Counted from the stretch's first letter, positions 44,967-56,019 are shown. The stretch is DNA of 64,000 nucleotides from Conchocele bisecta (GCA_029237695.1 CM055265.1:122782834-122846833), one strand, 5' to 3'. Notes: generated from the sequence alone by a model not told the origin. A program made the numbers and translations.

Positions 44967-45945
44967 AAAAATAATTAAAAAAAAAAAAAAAAAATAAAAA
45001 AAAATAAAAATAATAAAAAAAAAAAAATTTTAATTTTCTTAATTTTCCTAATTTTTTTCAAAATTATTTGGTGCAGTAAACAAATTTACATACCTATACA
45101 AACATGTGTTTTTCACTGAGAATTATCGGCTCTGTTTACCTCGGCTATCAATTTAGCATGGGCCATAACCCGTGTAATTGAAACATTGTCGTTACAACAT
45201 AAATTAATTACTATGTAATAATAGGGAGTGTTCAGCTTTAAATTAGTAAAAAAAAAATATAAAAATTAATTATAAAAATTAACAAATAACGAACCGATCA
45301 CAATGTTTTCTTTCGCCAATAGGTAATTAATAAATAATTATAATATGCACACCATTTGTATGTTGTATAGGAAACTGATGAGTATATATATGTTTGTTGA
45401 CCTTACAACAATTGGTCTCATCTCGTGTGTGCTATGTTGTTGATCCGGTATGACGTCCGTCTCGTCTTGTTTTAATGGTAGCAGTCTATGCATATGTGTG
45501 TATTTGGCGATGTAATTGTGTAGCTCAAAGGTGCCGGCCTAAAAGATTTCTGCCTAAGAGCTTTGCAATTTCGGAAACCAAATTCACACATAGGCTCGTC
45601 TTACTTCGCTGGTTTCTCTTAATAGAGGAATTGGCAATGGGGTTCAAGGCGACCCAGAATGTGAGCCAACAGATGCGTGGGCTTAAGAAAGGTCCCAACA
45701 CCCCAGTGGCTGGGTGCGGCTAGAAATCTGCCCAGTCGCTGGGGGTGTTGTGCACGAGTGGAGGCTTTTGCTATTTTTTTTTTTTATTTTTAATTTTTAC
45801 AAATTATTAATATCTTTATACGCGATAGACCTAATCGTGTAATCTCTCTATAAAATGGACACCTAATTTACATGTTCATAACACGTGTAATTGGAACATT
45901 GTCGTCTGCTTGGTGTGATTATAACATAAATTAGTTCTGTTCAAT
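44967..45945. other. AT-rich right arm, no secure gene
   Basis: Homopolymeric A/T (44967-45065) is followed by AT-rich sequence. An 82-codon frame (45475-45723) has no motif. It ends in an inverted repeat CAACACCCCAGTGGCTGGG...CCCAGTCGCTGGGGGTGTTG (45697-45751), which could be a hairpin. Confidence 0.45.
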
Positions 45946-45949
45946 AATT

Positions 45950-46323
45950 TTCAATTTCTTCTAATAATTTTCCAATTTCTTCGTTAAAAGCGATATTGTA
46001 GAAACGCATATCCGTAAACGAATCTTTGATTTTAAACTGTTTTATAAAATTAGTTTGATAATGTTTCGGTAGTGTGTTTCTCCGATCCTATTTAGTCGCT
46101 TCATTATATAAATTTGATACTTATACCGGCGACATAATTGCCGGTTTAATATTGTAAATGCAACGTTTTTATCGCAGCGTAATAAATTACGCTGATATTT
46201 CATGTATTCGATATCACATAGTATTGTCATTTTACCGTGTTTTAATACTGTAGAAACAACAGCGTAAAATCCTTCATCCAAATCATTATAAACGTCCAAT
46301 TCGTTGTGTATTTTATTATCCAT
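45950..46323 (-). CDS. Small ORF next to the right TIR
   Basis: A 93-codon frame starts MDNKIHNELDVYNDLDEGFY at 46323, just inside the right TIR. It contains VVSTVLKHGKM, DIEYMKYQRNLLRCDKNV and RRYKYQIYIMKRLNRIG. It stops at 46042. The next frame continues with MRFYNIAFNEEIGKLLEEIE to about 45950, suggesting one frame change. It is unrecognised: basic, helical, possibly DNA binding. It is the right-end counterpart of the zinc-finger ORF at the left end, each transcribed away from its own TIR toward the interior or across it. Confidence 0.4.
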
Positions 46324-46364
46324 TTTGTTATAATATTTTATTATAACCTATTAAATTTATATGT

Positions 46365-46546
46365 TCAATTGGACGTGAAAACAACATGATGTATTTTTGA
46401 CACCAATTTTGAATATTTCGTGGTTGGTGGGAGACAATTTCATCGTTAACTGTTTTTTTGATTTTTTGGGGGTGGTGGAGTAGTATAGAGGGTGGAGAAA
46501 TGATGCCACCGTTAGGTGGTATCATTTTGACTCCCTCTATACTACT
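46365..46546. repeat. Polinton right terminal inverted repeat, 182 bp
   Basis: Reverse complement of 28228-28409 with no difference seen. The terminal hairpin occupies 46479-46546. Complete identity of the two ends suggests recent transposition or gene conversion. Confidence 0.95.
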
Positions 46547-46551
46547 AAATC
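46547..46551. repeat. Target-site duplication (right), AAATC
   Basis: Direct copy of 28223-28227 immediately outside the right TIR. Confidence 0.55.
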
Positions 46552-47190
46552 GATGAAACAGTTCATAAGTTATTGAATAAACAAAAAAACAAATTTAACG
46601 CATTTTCCTTACAAACAAGGTGAAAGGTGAAGGTAAGTTCTCTGACATTGAGCTTGGGCGGTCGAACGTGGGTCGTATGCAAAACAAAGCACCTCATAAG
46701 TTATGGAAAAATGAAATGTGTTACTAACGTACGTACGCACCTATGCACGTACATGGACTAACGCTATAGAGTTGAGCAATTTCAAGTGCATGTATTGTTT
46801 GCTTATAACATGTGTCCAGAGCGTCATCCCAAGTGCTACAAAACATTATATATTATAGACATGTTTCCCAGTTGTTGTTTGTATATCGGATGGTTGGTTG
46901 TTAGGGGAATTACTAATACCCATGGCAGACACAGTGAGTATGTCAGAAATAAATGCGAGTACTGTCAGATATTGTGCGGATTAGGTTTTTAAGAAAGTTA
47001 CTAAAATACAATTTCTTATTATGCAGAGCCAATTATTACTAGAAGTGTGTCCATAGGACATGGATGCTCCCACATGCATGCTACATCAAGGGCCATAACT
47101 TTGTTCATCCTTATTGGGGACAATACACCAGGTTACAAACTAATTAGCATTTCTGTAACGTTTGAAGATACTTGGGAAAATACTTATGTA
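46552..47190. other. Polinton right flank, no gene
   Basis: Short open frames only. A small CGTACGTACGCAC microsatellite-like patch lies at 46730-46751. Nothing is recognised. Confidence 0.5.
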
Positions 47191-47975
47191 GCCTATTTCA
47201 CCAACATTGCAAAGTATACTTTTCTAGCAAAGTATACTTTGAGGGAGTAATCATTTATTTTTCCTGAAATGCATTATTTCATATAGAACTAACAACTGCA
47301 TATAGTTGATGATTAAAAGTATGCAGAATTATTATACTGAATTTATTACATTATCACAATTGGCTGTGATAATGTAATAAATTCAGTATAATAAAAATTA
47401 ATAAATTTATCCTAAAATTGAAAATTTCTCCCTCAAAAGTATACTTTGCTAGAGTGAGTGAGTGAATAGGGTTTAACGTCCGCTTTTCTGACATAGAGGT
47501 ACAAGCCTCAGGGAGTCTACACGCAGACGGGTCAACGGGGTCGAGTCCCATATCCACCTGTCCAAGGGGGGTAAATCCCAACTTCAGAACTCAATATTTA
47601 CAATCAAAATATATATTCAGTCCTGAAATTAGAACAACCTGATCTGGTGCCAGGCCCTCGCCACACCAGAATCATTTATCCCATCCCCTAAAAGTAATAG
47701 GATTAGCGCTAATCTTACTTTTATATATGGGGCATAGCCCGACTCAACTCTCACATACAAGAAAGCCAAAAATGTACATGAGGGCCAAATCCGGTATAGT
47801 GGGTTCCGGAAAGTATGAACCCAATCGTTAAGCCAGTTTAGTCGCCTTTTACGACAAGCAATGGCTACTGCAGCACTATTCTCAGGATCAGTTGATCCCG
47901 CCCCGGTGCCTGCACGGGGCGTATATACTTTGCTAGAAAAGTATACTTTGCAATGTTGGTGAAATAGGCTACTGG
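47191..47975. mobile_element. TATACTGAATTTATTACA-family MITE interrupted by a SINE
   Basis: The left arm (TAGCCTATTTCACCAACATTG, 47190-47210) and right arm (CAATGTTGGTGAAATAGGCTA, 47951-47971) are inverted. The 66-bp palindrome lies at 47329-47394. The right arm sequence CTTTGCTAG stops at about 47452 and resumes at 47927, so the SINE-like segment between was inserted into it. Confidence 0.75.
47457..47930 (+). mobile_element. tRNA-derived SINE nested in a MITE
   Basis: GTTTAACGTCCGCTTTTC starts it and a B-box-like GGGTCGAGTCCC lies at 47539-47550. CTGAAATTAGAACAACCTG and CCTGGTGCCAGG-like words link it to 13746-13975. The 3' part has AGTCGCCTTTTACGACAAGC (47838-47857), a box I recall from very common molluscan SINEs, ending CTGCACGGGGC. 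Confidence 0.7.
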
Positions 47976-50253
47976 AGATATGTAAATTGACCAAGTCAAG
48001 GGCCATAACTTCGCCTTCACAGTGCACAAATAAAAAGAAAATCCGGGATGCACAACTACGTATGGTATTGTTAACATGTCTCGTGGTCAAATACGTTTGG
48101 CGAATGCGCGAGACAAAATCTGTGCAAATTGACTTCAGTCAAGGGTCATGAAGTTCTGCGCCTTCACAGGGCGAAAATAAAAATAAAACATCAGGTGCAC
48201 AACTGCATATGGTAAAGCCCAAAAAAAAGTGTTTACTTCGGGTAACCCAACCCTATCTGACAGTTTTATTGATAAAACGCCGACCCTACCTTTTTTAGAC
48301 GTTTCGGGAAACATTAAAATCAGTCATGTTTTATGCAATATATAGAGGATCTCAAATGAGTTACCATTTGATATGAGATTTAGGAAACGAGTCACGCACA
48401 ATTTATGCACTGACCCTCTGGTGAGGTGCATAAAATTGCAGTCGAGTTTCAAAAATCTCATATCAATGGGAAACCAGTTTGAGATTCTGTTTATACAGTA
48501 CGGGAGTATAGTTATATAGGCGAATAGCTGCATTAATATAAATTAAGGCACTGCCTGCAGAATTTTCGAGAAAAGGTGTTTTGAAATGTGCCAGAGTGCA
48601 TCAGTTACCTTCTAGTTTCGATTTCTTTTTCCGGGGGGGAGGGGGGGCATGCCCCCAGACACCCCTCGCATACTCGCACCAACGGTGCTCGAAGTCGTCA
48701 ACCGGGCCTGCAGATTCAAATTGGCTAGCTATGCCCCTGGTAGTTTACAAGAGATACTGTTCGCAACCAGATCAGGATCTGTTTGCCATTCCATCAATGA
48801 AACAGTACCGTCATGCTTCTAACAAGGAATATAAATTGCTATCAGGCTACAGGAGAGATATTTGACAGTAGCTAGGATCTGAAACTACACTGGTCACAAA
48901 TCCCATAACTTATAAGCCCCATTTCTCCAGTCCTAATATAATTTCACGTAAATTCTTCAAGAAAACAATGCAATGTGTGATAAATTCATAATTATTGATG
49001 ATAATACATGTATTGCATGGGCGGATTCAGGGAGGGGGGTGGACCCGGCGCGCCCACCCCTCTAAAATTCGCTGAGTAAAGATTTTTTACAAGTTACAAG
49101 GCACGTTTCATGTCAAGTGCCATGTATTCCATGCATTTTTCGGTCGTTGTCTTATTGTTTCAAAATGTAAACGTTTTCCATCAAAAAATCATGTCTAAAC
49201 ATACTGTGACAGTGTCAATATTGTTGCTCCAAAATGCGACAGAACGCGGGACATTTTGCGATGTAGATTTCAAAAAATGTCCCGGGGGGAATGCCCCCGG
49301 ACCCCCCTAGCGCTATCCCGAGCTCTGCTCGGTCGACTATTTTGCAATACTTGACTATAATATAGTCAAGTATTGCAAAATAGTTACGCCCCCCCTAACC
49401 CGAAATCCTGGATCCGCGCCTGTATTGTAATACAAACCAGGCTTTGAACCATGCAGGTATAATTAATATGAAATTATTGCAGAACCAGATTTAATTATGA
49501 AAGTGAAAGTACATTTGTTACCTTTTTTTCCAAGTACACAAAACTTTCATTTACATCCACGACGCAGAGACAACAAAATATGTTCTTTACATGTGCATGC
49601 AATGTTATGCAATAGAGAACATGATCAACTCTCACAACTAACAGGAATATAAATTACTAGAAACCGAGATTGTTTCTTGCTAAAACAGACAAAAAGCAAA
49701 ACGTTACCAACCAATCAAATCATACAAATGTACATAATAGCCTCCAAGAACAGTATCGTGTATCTATTTTTAATTTTCAACTTCTTGGAACACACCGGCA
49801 CGCTTCATGAGACAAAACTACTTATTCTAGGAATACTATTGCAAATGGCATACAATTATGATTACACCACTGGAAAAATACATACATTTGAAAACAGGTG
49901 AGAGTAAAAGCTACCAGTAGTCATTCTGCTAAAGGTATGCAAAGTTTTTAAAATCTTTACATTCATTTTAGTTTACACTTGTTCTACTTTCGGTTCCCAT
50001 GACTTGTGTAAAACGTCATCAATATATGTGTGGCCGCTTAAGTACCGACACATTTATTAAACAATAAAATAAACTATTAACTGCCTAAATACCTTAGTAA
50101 ACATGGTATTAATATTATTTTCAGATCCCTATTTAATGGTTTAATTAATGTTAACGAAATATACGAAAAGAAACACAAGTAATATACAACAAGGTTTATT
50201 TTGTTAACGTTTAAGCGTGTCGTGACGTTTTACACAAGGCCACCACAGGAAGC
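47976..50253. repeat. PDSS2 upstream region, repeats only
   Basis: A foldback with ATCTCAAATGAGTTACC...CTCATATCAATGG is at about 48340-48500. An element at 49018-49421 has ends TGGGCGGATTCAGGGAGGGGG and CCTGGATCCGCGCC, with an inner palindrome at 49334-49383 (GACTATTTTGCAATACTTGACTATA and complement). An inverted pair CTTGTGTAAAACGTCAT (50003) and GTGACGTTTTACACAAG (50221) flanks the last 220 bp before the PDSS2 start. No TATA-type promoter is evident. Confidence 0.6.
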
Positions 50254-50519
50254 ATGACTTCAAGGACAATATTTTGTCAAAATGCGAAGCACTTTGGACA
50301 ATTTGTGCATGATACAGCACGAAACACTAGAAATATTTCAATATTTGGTAGTTCTAAGACAACTGAATGGAAGAAGGCAGTGTCCGATGCGGAGAAAGTC
50401 GTGGGATATCCGACTTCCTTCATGAGCCTCCGATGTTTGCTCAGCGATGAGATGGCCAATGTGGCAATACAAACCAGGAAACTGATTGGCACCAAGCATC
50501 CCTTACTAAAAACTGCAAG
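50254..50519 (+). CDS. PDSS2: Decaprenyl-diphosphate synthase subunit 2, exon 1
   Basis: PDSS2 pairs with the catalytic PDSS1 in mitochondria to make the polyprenyl tail of ubiquinone. The exon starts at the first ATG (AGCATGAC). It begins [15 protein letters not shown], basic and low in acids as expected for a mitochondrial presequence. It then reaches the family hallmark [20 protein letters not shown] and [19 protein letters not shown]. The donor is AAG|GTGACT, after two bases of an Arg codon. 88 codons plus two bases, no frame errors. The six exons total 323 codons, so about 60-75 C-terminal residues lie beyond 64 kb. Confidence 0.92.
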
Positions 50520-50719
50520 GTGACTGGTAGTTGCTGATAGTAAGGGAGTTTTGCAGAGTTGCTGCCCGCAATCCAAAAGTGTGCAACTACGGTCTGTTGC
50601 AACCACGCACAGGTCACCTGTCGGGTGATTGTAGCATGTCTTGGATGGTCAATTATTGTCTGTATGTACATGAAACACCTTTCTAAACAATGATAATTAC
50701 AATGTACAAAGCAATTCAA

Positions 50720-51338
50720 ATTCGCCACTGTTGTATGAAAATCCCACACAAAGTCGTAAATTCATACTTGCATATACAACGTGTTGCAGCACCATGAGCA
50801 TGTCGAAGCCGCTGTTGAGGGGAGGGTTTTCGGCATAGATTTTACAGTTGCTAGTACATTAATATAAATCTCAAAAGATTTTGAGTGTAAACTGTACCAA
50901 AAACGTGTCCCACTAACATAAAGTCGCTTTTTAAAATTAAGCACATTCACTTCTTCATTATCAATAAATATTAACGCCATCTTGGAAAATATTTCAATCA
51001 CATGCACGCAGTGATTTGGTTGGTTACTGGATACTGACACCATTTTCCATTAGCCAACCAAATCACGGGATTCAATATTTTCAAAGGTGGCTAATATTTA
51101 TTGATAATGAGCATCATGTGGAAGTGAATTTGTTTGATTTTAAAAAGCGAATTTAGGTTAGTGTGACAAGGTTTTGGTACCGTTTACACTAAAAATCTTT
51201 GAGATTTATGTAAATGTATTAGCAACTGTAAAATCTATGCCGAAAACCCTCCCCAAACAGCGGTTTTGACACACTGTAACACGTTGTATAGTATGAATTT
51301 ATGACTTTGTGTGGGATTTTCATACAACGGTGGCGAAT
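50720..51338. repeat. About 620-bp foldback in PDSS2 intron 1
   Basis: The ends ATTCGCCACTGTTGTATG and CATACAACGGTGGCGAAT are inverted. Further paired blocks are AAAATCCCACACAAAGTC/GACTTTGTGTGGGATTTT, GGGAGGGTTTTCGGCATAGA and its partner, and GTGATTTGGTTGG with CCAACCAAATCAC at the apex. The arms are about 290 bp with roughly one mismatch in ten. Confidence 0.85.
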
Positions 51339-51618
51339 GCTAGTTTTGTACCAAAAAACGTGTCGCACTAACCTAAATTTGCTTTTTAAAATGTTCCGTT
51401 TTGTTTCTGCAACCATATCAATCTGCACAGTACATGTACATGCGAATATGAAGCTCCTGCTGAATTTGTTGCATGTTTACCGCTTATAGACAATGAGTTA
51501 ATTATCTATATCACTACACTGCAGTCACTCAAAGGTGTTTGGCACAGAAATACAGTATACGGTACATACAATGCTTACTTTCTTTCAGAGTTTATATAAC
51601 ACCATTTGCTTTGTTTTT

Positions 51619-53870
51619 ATGCCACCAGGTTTCGAAGAAACGGGTGCCATATAGTGTTTGGACCGTCCGTCTGTCCGTCCGTCTGTCTGTCTGTCCGGGC
51701 ACACATTAGGGTACTTATGTGGCTAGCCCCACAGGGTTATGGACTTGTTAAAGGATAGGGTTGGTTACAATTAGCCACCTAAAAAATCGTTTTATGTGGC
51801 TAAAAATCGTTTTATGTGGCTAATATTTAACATGTGATAAGCCACATAAGTACCCTAATGTAAGAACGTCCGTCTGTCTGTCCGTCCGTCACACTTTTCG
51901 GTTAACCACTTTGTCACAGTTTCTCAAACTGGCCATAGCATCTACATAAGTTGCTTAATCGCTTCAATACTTCAACACTTCATTCATTGGTATGTGTGCC
52001 ACACCTGCCTTTTATTTTCATAATTTATATGACCTTCGCCTTTTGACCTTCACCAGGTTACTTAAATCACTTAACAATTTTGGTTAACCAGTTTGTCACA
52101 GTTTCTCAAACTAGCCATATCATCTACATAAGTTGCTTAATCGCTTCAATACTTCAACACTTCATTCATTGGTATGTGTGCCACACCTGCCTTTTCATAA
52201 TTTATATGACCTTCGCCTTTTGACCTTCACCAGGTTACTTAAATCACTTAACAATTTTGGTTAACCAGTTTGTCACAGTTTCTCAAACTAGCCATATCAT
52301 CTACATAAGTTGCTTAATCGCTTCAATACTTCAACACTTCATTCATTGGTATGTGTGCCACACCTGCCTTTTCATAATTTATATGACCTTCGCTTTTTGA
52401 CCTTCACCAGGTTACTTAAATGACTTAACAATTTTGGTTAACCAGTTCGTCACAGTTTCTCAAACTGGCCATATCATCTACATAAGTTGCTTAATCGCTT
52501 CAATACTTCAACACTTCATTCATTGGTATGTGTGCCACACCTGCCTTTTCATAATTTATATGACCTTCGCTTTTTTACCTTCACCAGGTTACTTAAATCA
52601 CTTAACAATTTTGGTTAACCAGTTTGTCACAGTTTCTCAAACTAGCCATATCATCTACATAAGTTGCTTAATCGCTTCAATACTTCAACACTTCATTCAT
52701 TGGTATGTGTGCCACACCTGCCTTTTCATAATTTATATGACCTTCGCTTTTTGACCTTCACCAGGTTACTTAAATGACTTAACAATTTTGGTTAACCAGT
52801 TCGTCACAGTTTCTCAAACTGGCCATATCATCTACATAAGTTGCTTAATCACTTCAATACTTCAACACTTCATTCATTGGTATGTGTGCCACACCTGCCT
52901 TTTCATAATTTATATGACCTTCGCCTTTTGACCTTCACCAGGTTACTTAAATCACTTAACAATTTTGGTTAACCAGTTTGTCACAGTTTCTCAAACTAGC
53001 CATATCTTCTACATAAGTTGCTTAATCGCTTCAATACTTCAACACTTCATTCATTGGATGTGTGCCACACCGCCTTTTCATAAGGTTTATATGCCTTCGC
53101 CTTGACCTTCACAGGTTACTTAAATCACTTAACAATTTTGGTTAACCTTTTGTCACAGTTTCTCAACTAGTATCATCACAGTTGCTTAATCTTCAATACT
53201 TCAACACTTCATTCATTGAAATGTGTGCCATACCTTGCTTTTCATAATTTATATGACCTTCGCTTTTTGACCTTCACCAGGTTACTTAAATGACTTAACA
53301 ATTTTGGTTAACCATTTCGTACAGTTTCTCAAACTGGCCATATCATCTACATAAGTTGCTTAATCGCTTCAATACTTCAACACTTCATTCATTGGTATGT
53401 GTGCCACACCTGCCTTTTCATAATTTATATGACCTTCGCTTTTTTACCTTCACCAGGTTACTTAAATCACTTAACAATTTTGGTTAACCAGTTCGTCACA
53501 GTTTCTCAAACTGGCCATATCATTTACATAAGTTGCTTAATCGCTTCAATACTTCAACACTTCATTCATTGGTATGTGTGCCACACCTGCCTTTTCATAA
53601 TTTATATGACCATCGCCTTTTGACCTTCACCAGGTTACTTAAATCACTTAACAATTTTGGTTAACCAGTTCGTCACAGTTTCTCAAACTGGCCATATCAT
53701 CTACATAAGTTGCTTAATTGCTTCAATACTTCAACACTTCATTCATTGGTATGTGTGCCACACCTGCCTTTTCATAATTTATATGACCTTCGCCTTTTGA
53801 CCTTCACCAGGTTACTTAAATCACTTAACCACTTTGTCGCAGTTTCTCAAATATGCTGCAGGTGGCATCC
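51619..53870. mobile_element. Array-bearing element in PDSS2 intron 1
   Basis: A hairpin TATGCCACC...GGTGCCATA (51619-51653) and a CCGTCCGTCTGTC run (51663-51697, 51867-51890) form the reverse-strand version of the (ACGG)n-hairpin terminus seen at other arrays. About twelve units of about 177 bp follow (CACAGTTTCTCAAACT near 51916, 52097, 52275, 52452, 52627, 52806, 52981, 53154, 53329, 53497, 53677, 53838). It ends at GCAGGTGGCATCCG. Units at 53.05-53.2 kb contain several small deletions. Confidence 0.8.
51703..51861. mobile_element. Small MITE inserted in the CCGT run
   Basis: ACATTAGGGTACTTATGTGGC and GCCACATAAGTACCCTAATGT are perfect inverted ends. The CCGTCTGTC simple repeat is split by the insertion and continues on both sides. 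Confidence 0.85.
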
Positions 53871-54004
53871 GCGTTCGACAGACGCATTTCTTGTTTATAT
53901 AGAAATATAATGGAACATGCTAGTTTTATAATACTGATACATGTATATATATTTCCTTTTGAAAAATATATGAATGTATTTTGATATTTTTCTCTATGTT
54001 TTAG

Positions 54005-54130
54005 AGCATTTCTTGCTAATGGGAAACACAGTCTACAGACACGTGGATTGATTGTGTTATTAATAGCGAAGGCAGCCGGTCCAGGTTCTACATCCAATTT
54101 ACACAAGATGGTCAGTGGAATTTATCCGAA
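54005..54130 (+). CDS. PDSS2: PDSS2 exon 2
   Basis: 42 codons' worth: completes the Arg codon of exon 1, then AFLANGKHSLQTRGLIVLLI, AKAAGP and HKMVSGIYP. The family block LRGLVVLLISKAAGP followed by MVSGIY is clear. Acceptor TTTTAG, donor GTAAGA. It ends after two bases of a Lys codon. Confidence 0.92.
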
Positions 54131-54620
54131 GTAAGAACATATTTAATTGATATGGTTTGATCACATCCATGAAGCTCTATTCGCATCAACTACTCCATGC
54201 TAGTCAATTTTGAAACAGTCAATCTCAAAAATGGTAATTTTCAGGAGTGGAGTGGGGAAATTCTGTCGATGTGACTGACTGGAGAAATGGGGTTGTGGGA
54301 TTTGTGACCAGTGTAGCTACTGATCAAATAGCACACTCCCTTTGAGAAGAAATATAGATCGTTATCAGGATACAGTAGTGCTATTTGATCAGTAGCTACC
54401 CTGGTCGATAGTTCCATTTCTCCAGTCAGAGCCACATATAGGAGAATCATACTTGATGGCTCTAATGACAACCGCAGCATGATACTGGGAACAAATTTGA
54501 TCAACTTTTATTTCATGTGATCATTTACAATTTATCTTTATGCCAGGCTTGCCAAACAATTTCACATAAACAGTGCTTTGCCTAGAGCAAGCCCGGGTGA
54601 CTGTCAACATTTTCCCACCT

Positions 54621-54829
54621 TTAACCCATTACATGCGAAATACACCTTTTACGGGTATGAAATTTTTGTTATTTTTACTGAAAGTATATGTTGTGACCAC
54701 TCATTTGAACCATCTCGACGAGACGGTTCAAATCGTTGTCATGACAATTCTCAATCTGATCGCATATATAGAAAATATTTATGATTTTCCACAAAGAAAA
54801 TGGCATATCCTCAACATGAAATGGGTTAG
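54621..54829. mobile_element. piggyBac-like MITE in PDSS2 intron 2
   Basis: TTAACCCATTACATGCG at the left and ATGAAATGGGTTAG at the right are inverted ends. The right border is TTAG instead of TTAA. The inner palindrome GAACCATCTCGACGAGACGGTTC is shared with 14020-14070. Confidence 0.6.
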
Positions 54830-54949
54830 AATGCCAATGTCCCTTAAAATACAAGAATCTTCCTAGTAATAGAAAAAGGCCCAAATCCTGAAACTGTACC
54901 CTTGAATCTGAAACTTTGGCATAACACTATAAATCACATACAATTTCAG

Positions 54950-55072
54950 ACAACGGACGTTAGCCGAGGTCACGGAGATGATATATACGGCAAATTTGAT
55001 TCACAAAGGAGTGGTCAGCTTTGATACAAAAACTGACCCTGGAAGACGGGGCTTATAAGGACAAAACTATTT
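54950..55072 (+). pseudogene. Decayed tandem duplicate of PDSS2 exon 3
   Basis: The first 65 bp after the acceptor are nearly identical to the true exon 150 bp downstream, encoding QRTLAEVTEMIYTANLIHKG. Even the intron end (TATAAATC..CATA/CTTC..ATTTCAG) is duplicated. After GVV the copy has a net four-base gain, loses the frame and meets TAA near GACGGGGCTTATAA. There is no donor site, and the last 70 bp of the exon are missing. If the acceptor were used, the transcript would carry a premature stop. Confidence 0.85.
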
Positions 55073-55099
55073 CGCATTATAAATCGCTTCCGATTTCAG

Positions 55100-55298
55100 A
55101 CAACGGACGTTAGCCGAGGTCACAGAGATGATATATACGGCAAATTTGATCCACAAAGGTGTGGTCAACTTACAGACAGTGACTCCGGAGGACGGGGCCT
55201 ACAAGGACATGGAGTTTGGAAACAAGATTGCCGTCCTCAGTGGAGACTTCCTCCATGCCAGTGCAAGTACCAGTCTGGCGGACTTGGAAAATACTCGT
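55100..55298 (+). CDS. PDSS2: PDSS2 exon 3
   Basis: It completes the Lys codon, then 66 codons: QRTLAEVTEMIYTANLIHKG, DMEFGNKIAVLSGDFLHASA and LADLENTR. The region equivalent to the first Asp-rich motif (LLHDDVVD in active synthases) reads LIHKGVVN, so the Mg-binding aspartates are absent. This fits subunit 2, the non-catalytic partner. LSGDFL is conserved. Donor CGT|GTAAGT, phase 0. Confidence 0.93.
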
Positions 55299-55847
55299 GT
55301 AAGTCAATGGTGCTACACTCCAAAATCACATCAAAATTGGCGCGGGATTCCTGAGAAATTCCCATTCAGCTACATACAGAAAATACTACATAAAAACACT
55401 TTTGTCTAGTAACCGGTGCATGGCATTTGCGCTAGTTACTAGACAAACAATGAATTTATCCTGAGCTGAGTGCCATCTTGTCAGGAAATTGGTGCATTTT
55501 TCGACGATAAGCATTTTACGTCAGTGCGGAGTGCAGCACCATTGTATGTGGTCAACAGTGGAAATGGGAATCTTAGACCATTCAGGATGTATTTCACAAG
55601 TATTTCTATTACAGTTAGTTTAATAATAGTTAATGTTCACATATTGACTTTTTAATAAATTTATTTCGAGCGAGCACTAGTTTATTTAAAAATTCAATAT
55701 GTGAACTATAGCTTACTTATTGGTTGCCCATACGCGCTTTCGACTGGCGATACTACTACGTTATTGGTCATTTGACACCACAGCGCACATGTACACGTCA
55801 CAACAGGATGCGTCCCACATGCATTTCTGACAACAAGCCGTGACACC

Positions 55848-56019
55848 TGGGCCCGGTTGTTCAAAACATCCGTTAGCTTAACGGACTGTTAAATCCTTAA
55901 CTGAATGGTTAAAATCTCTGTTTTAACAGAGATTTTAACCATTCAGTTAAGGATTTAACAGTTCGTTAAGGATTTAACAGTCCGTTAAGCTAACTGGTGT
56001 TTTGAACAACCGGGCCCAG
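55848..56019. mobile_element. Foldback MITE in PDSS2 intron 3
   Basis: TGGGCCCGGTTGTTCAAAACA and its complement end the element. Inner stems such as AGAGATTTTAACCATTCAGT pair across the centre near 55920. It is a compact 172-bp hairpin. Confidence 0.85.

Larger units (their letters stand above)
28228..46546. mobile_element. Maverick/Polinton self-synthesising DNA transposon
   Basis: An 18,319-bp element bounded by identical 182-bp terminal inverted repeats starting AGTAGTATAG. It combines a protein-primed family B DNA polymerase, a retroviral-type DDE integrase, an FtsK/HerA-like packaging ATPase and a probable double-jelly-roll capsid protein. This combination is diagnostic of Polintons (polintoviruses). 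Length and TIR style fit the known 15-20 kb range. The left part is replication/integration and the right part morphogenesis. Nearly all genes are frameshifted, so this copy is probably not autonomous as sequenced. No maturation cysteine protease was recognised. Confidence 0.9.

Noticed and set aside
48324..48533. 69-codon minus-strand ORF
   Set aside because: It lies across a foldback repeat and shows no family motif.
51890..53860. Regularly spaced repeats resembling a CRISPR array
   Set aside because: Units are about 177 bp and almost wholly identical, with no short repeat/unique spacer pattern, and the genome is eukaryotic.
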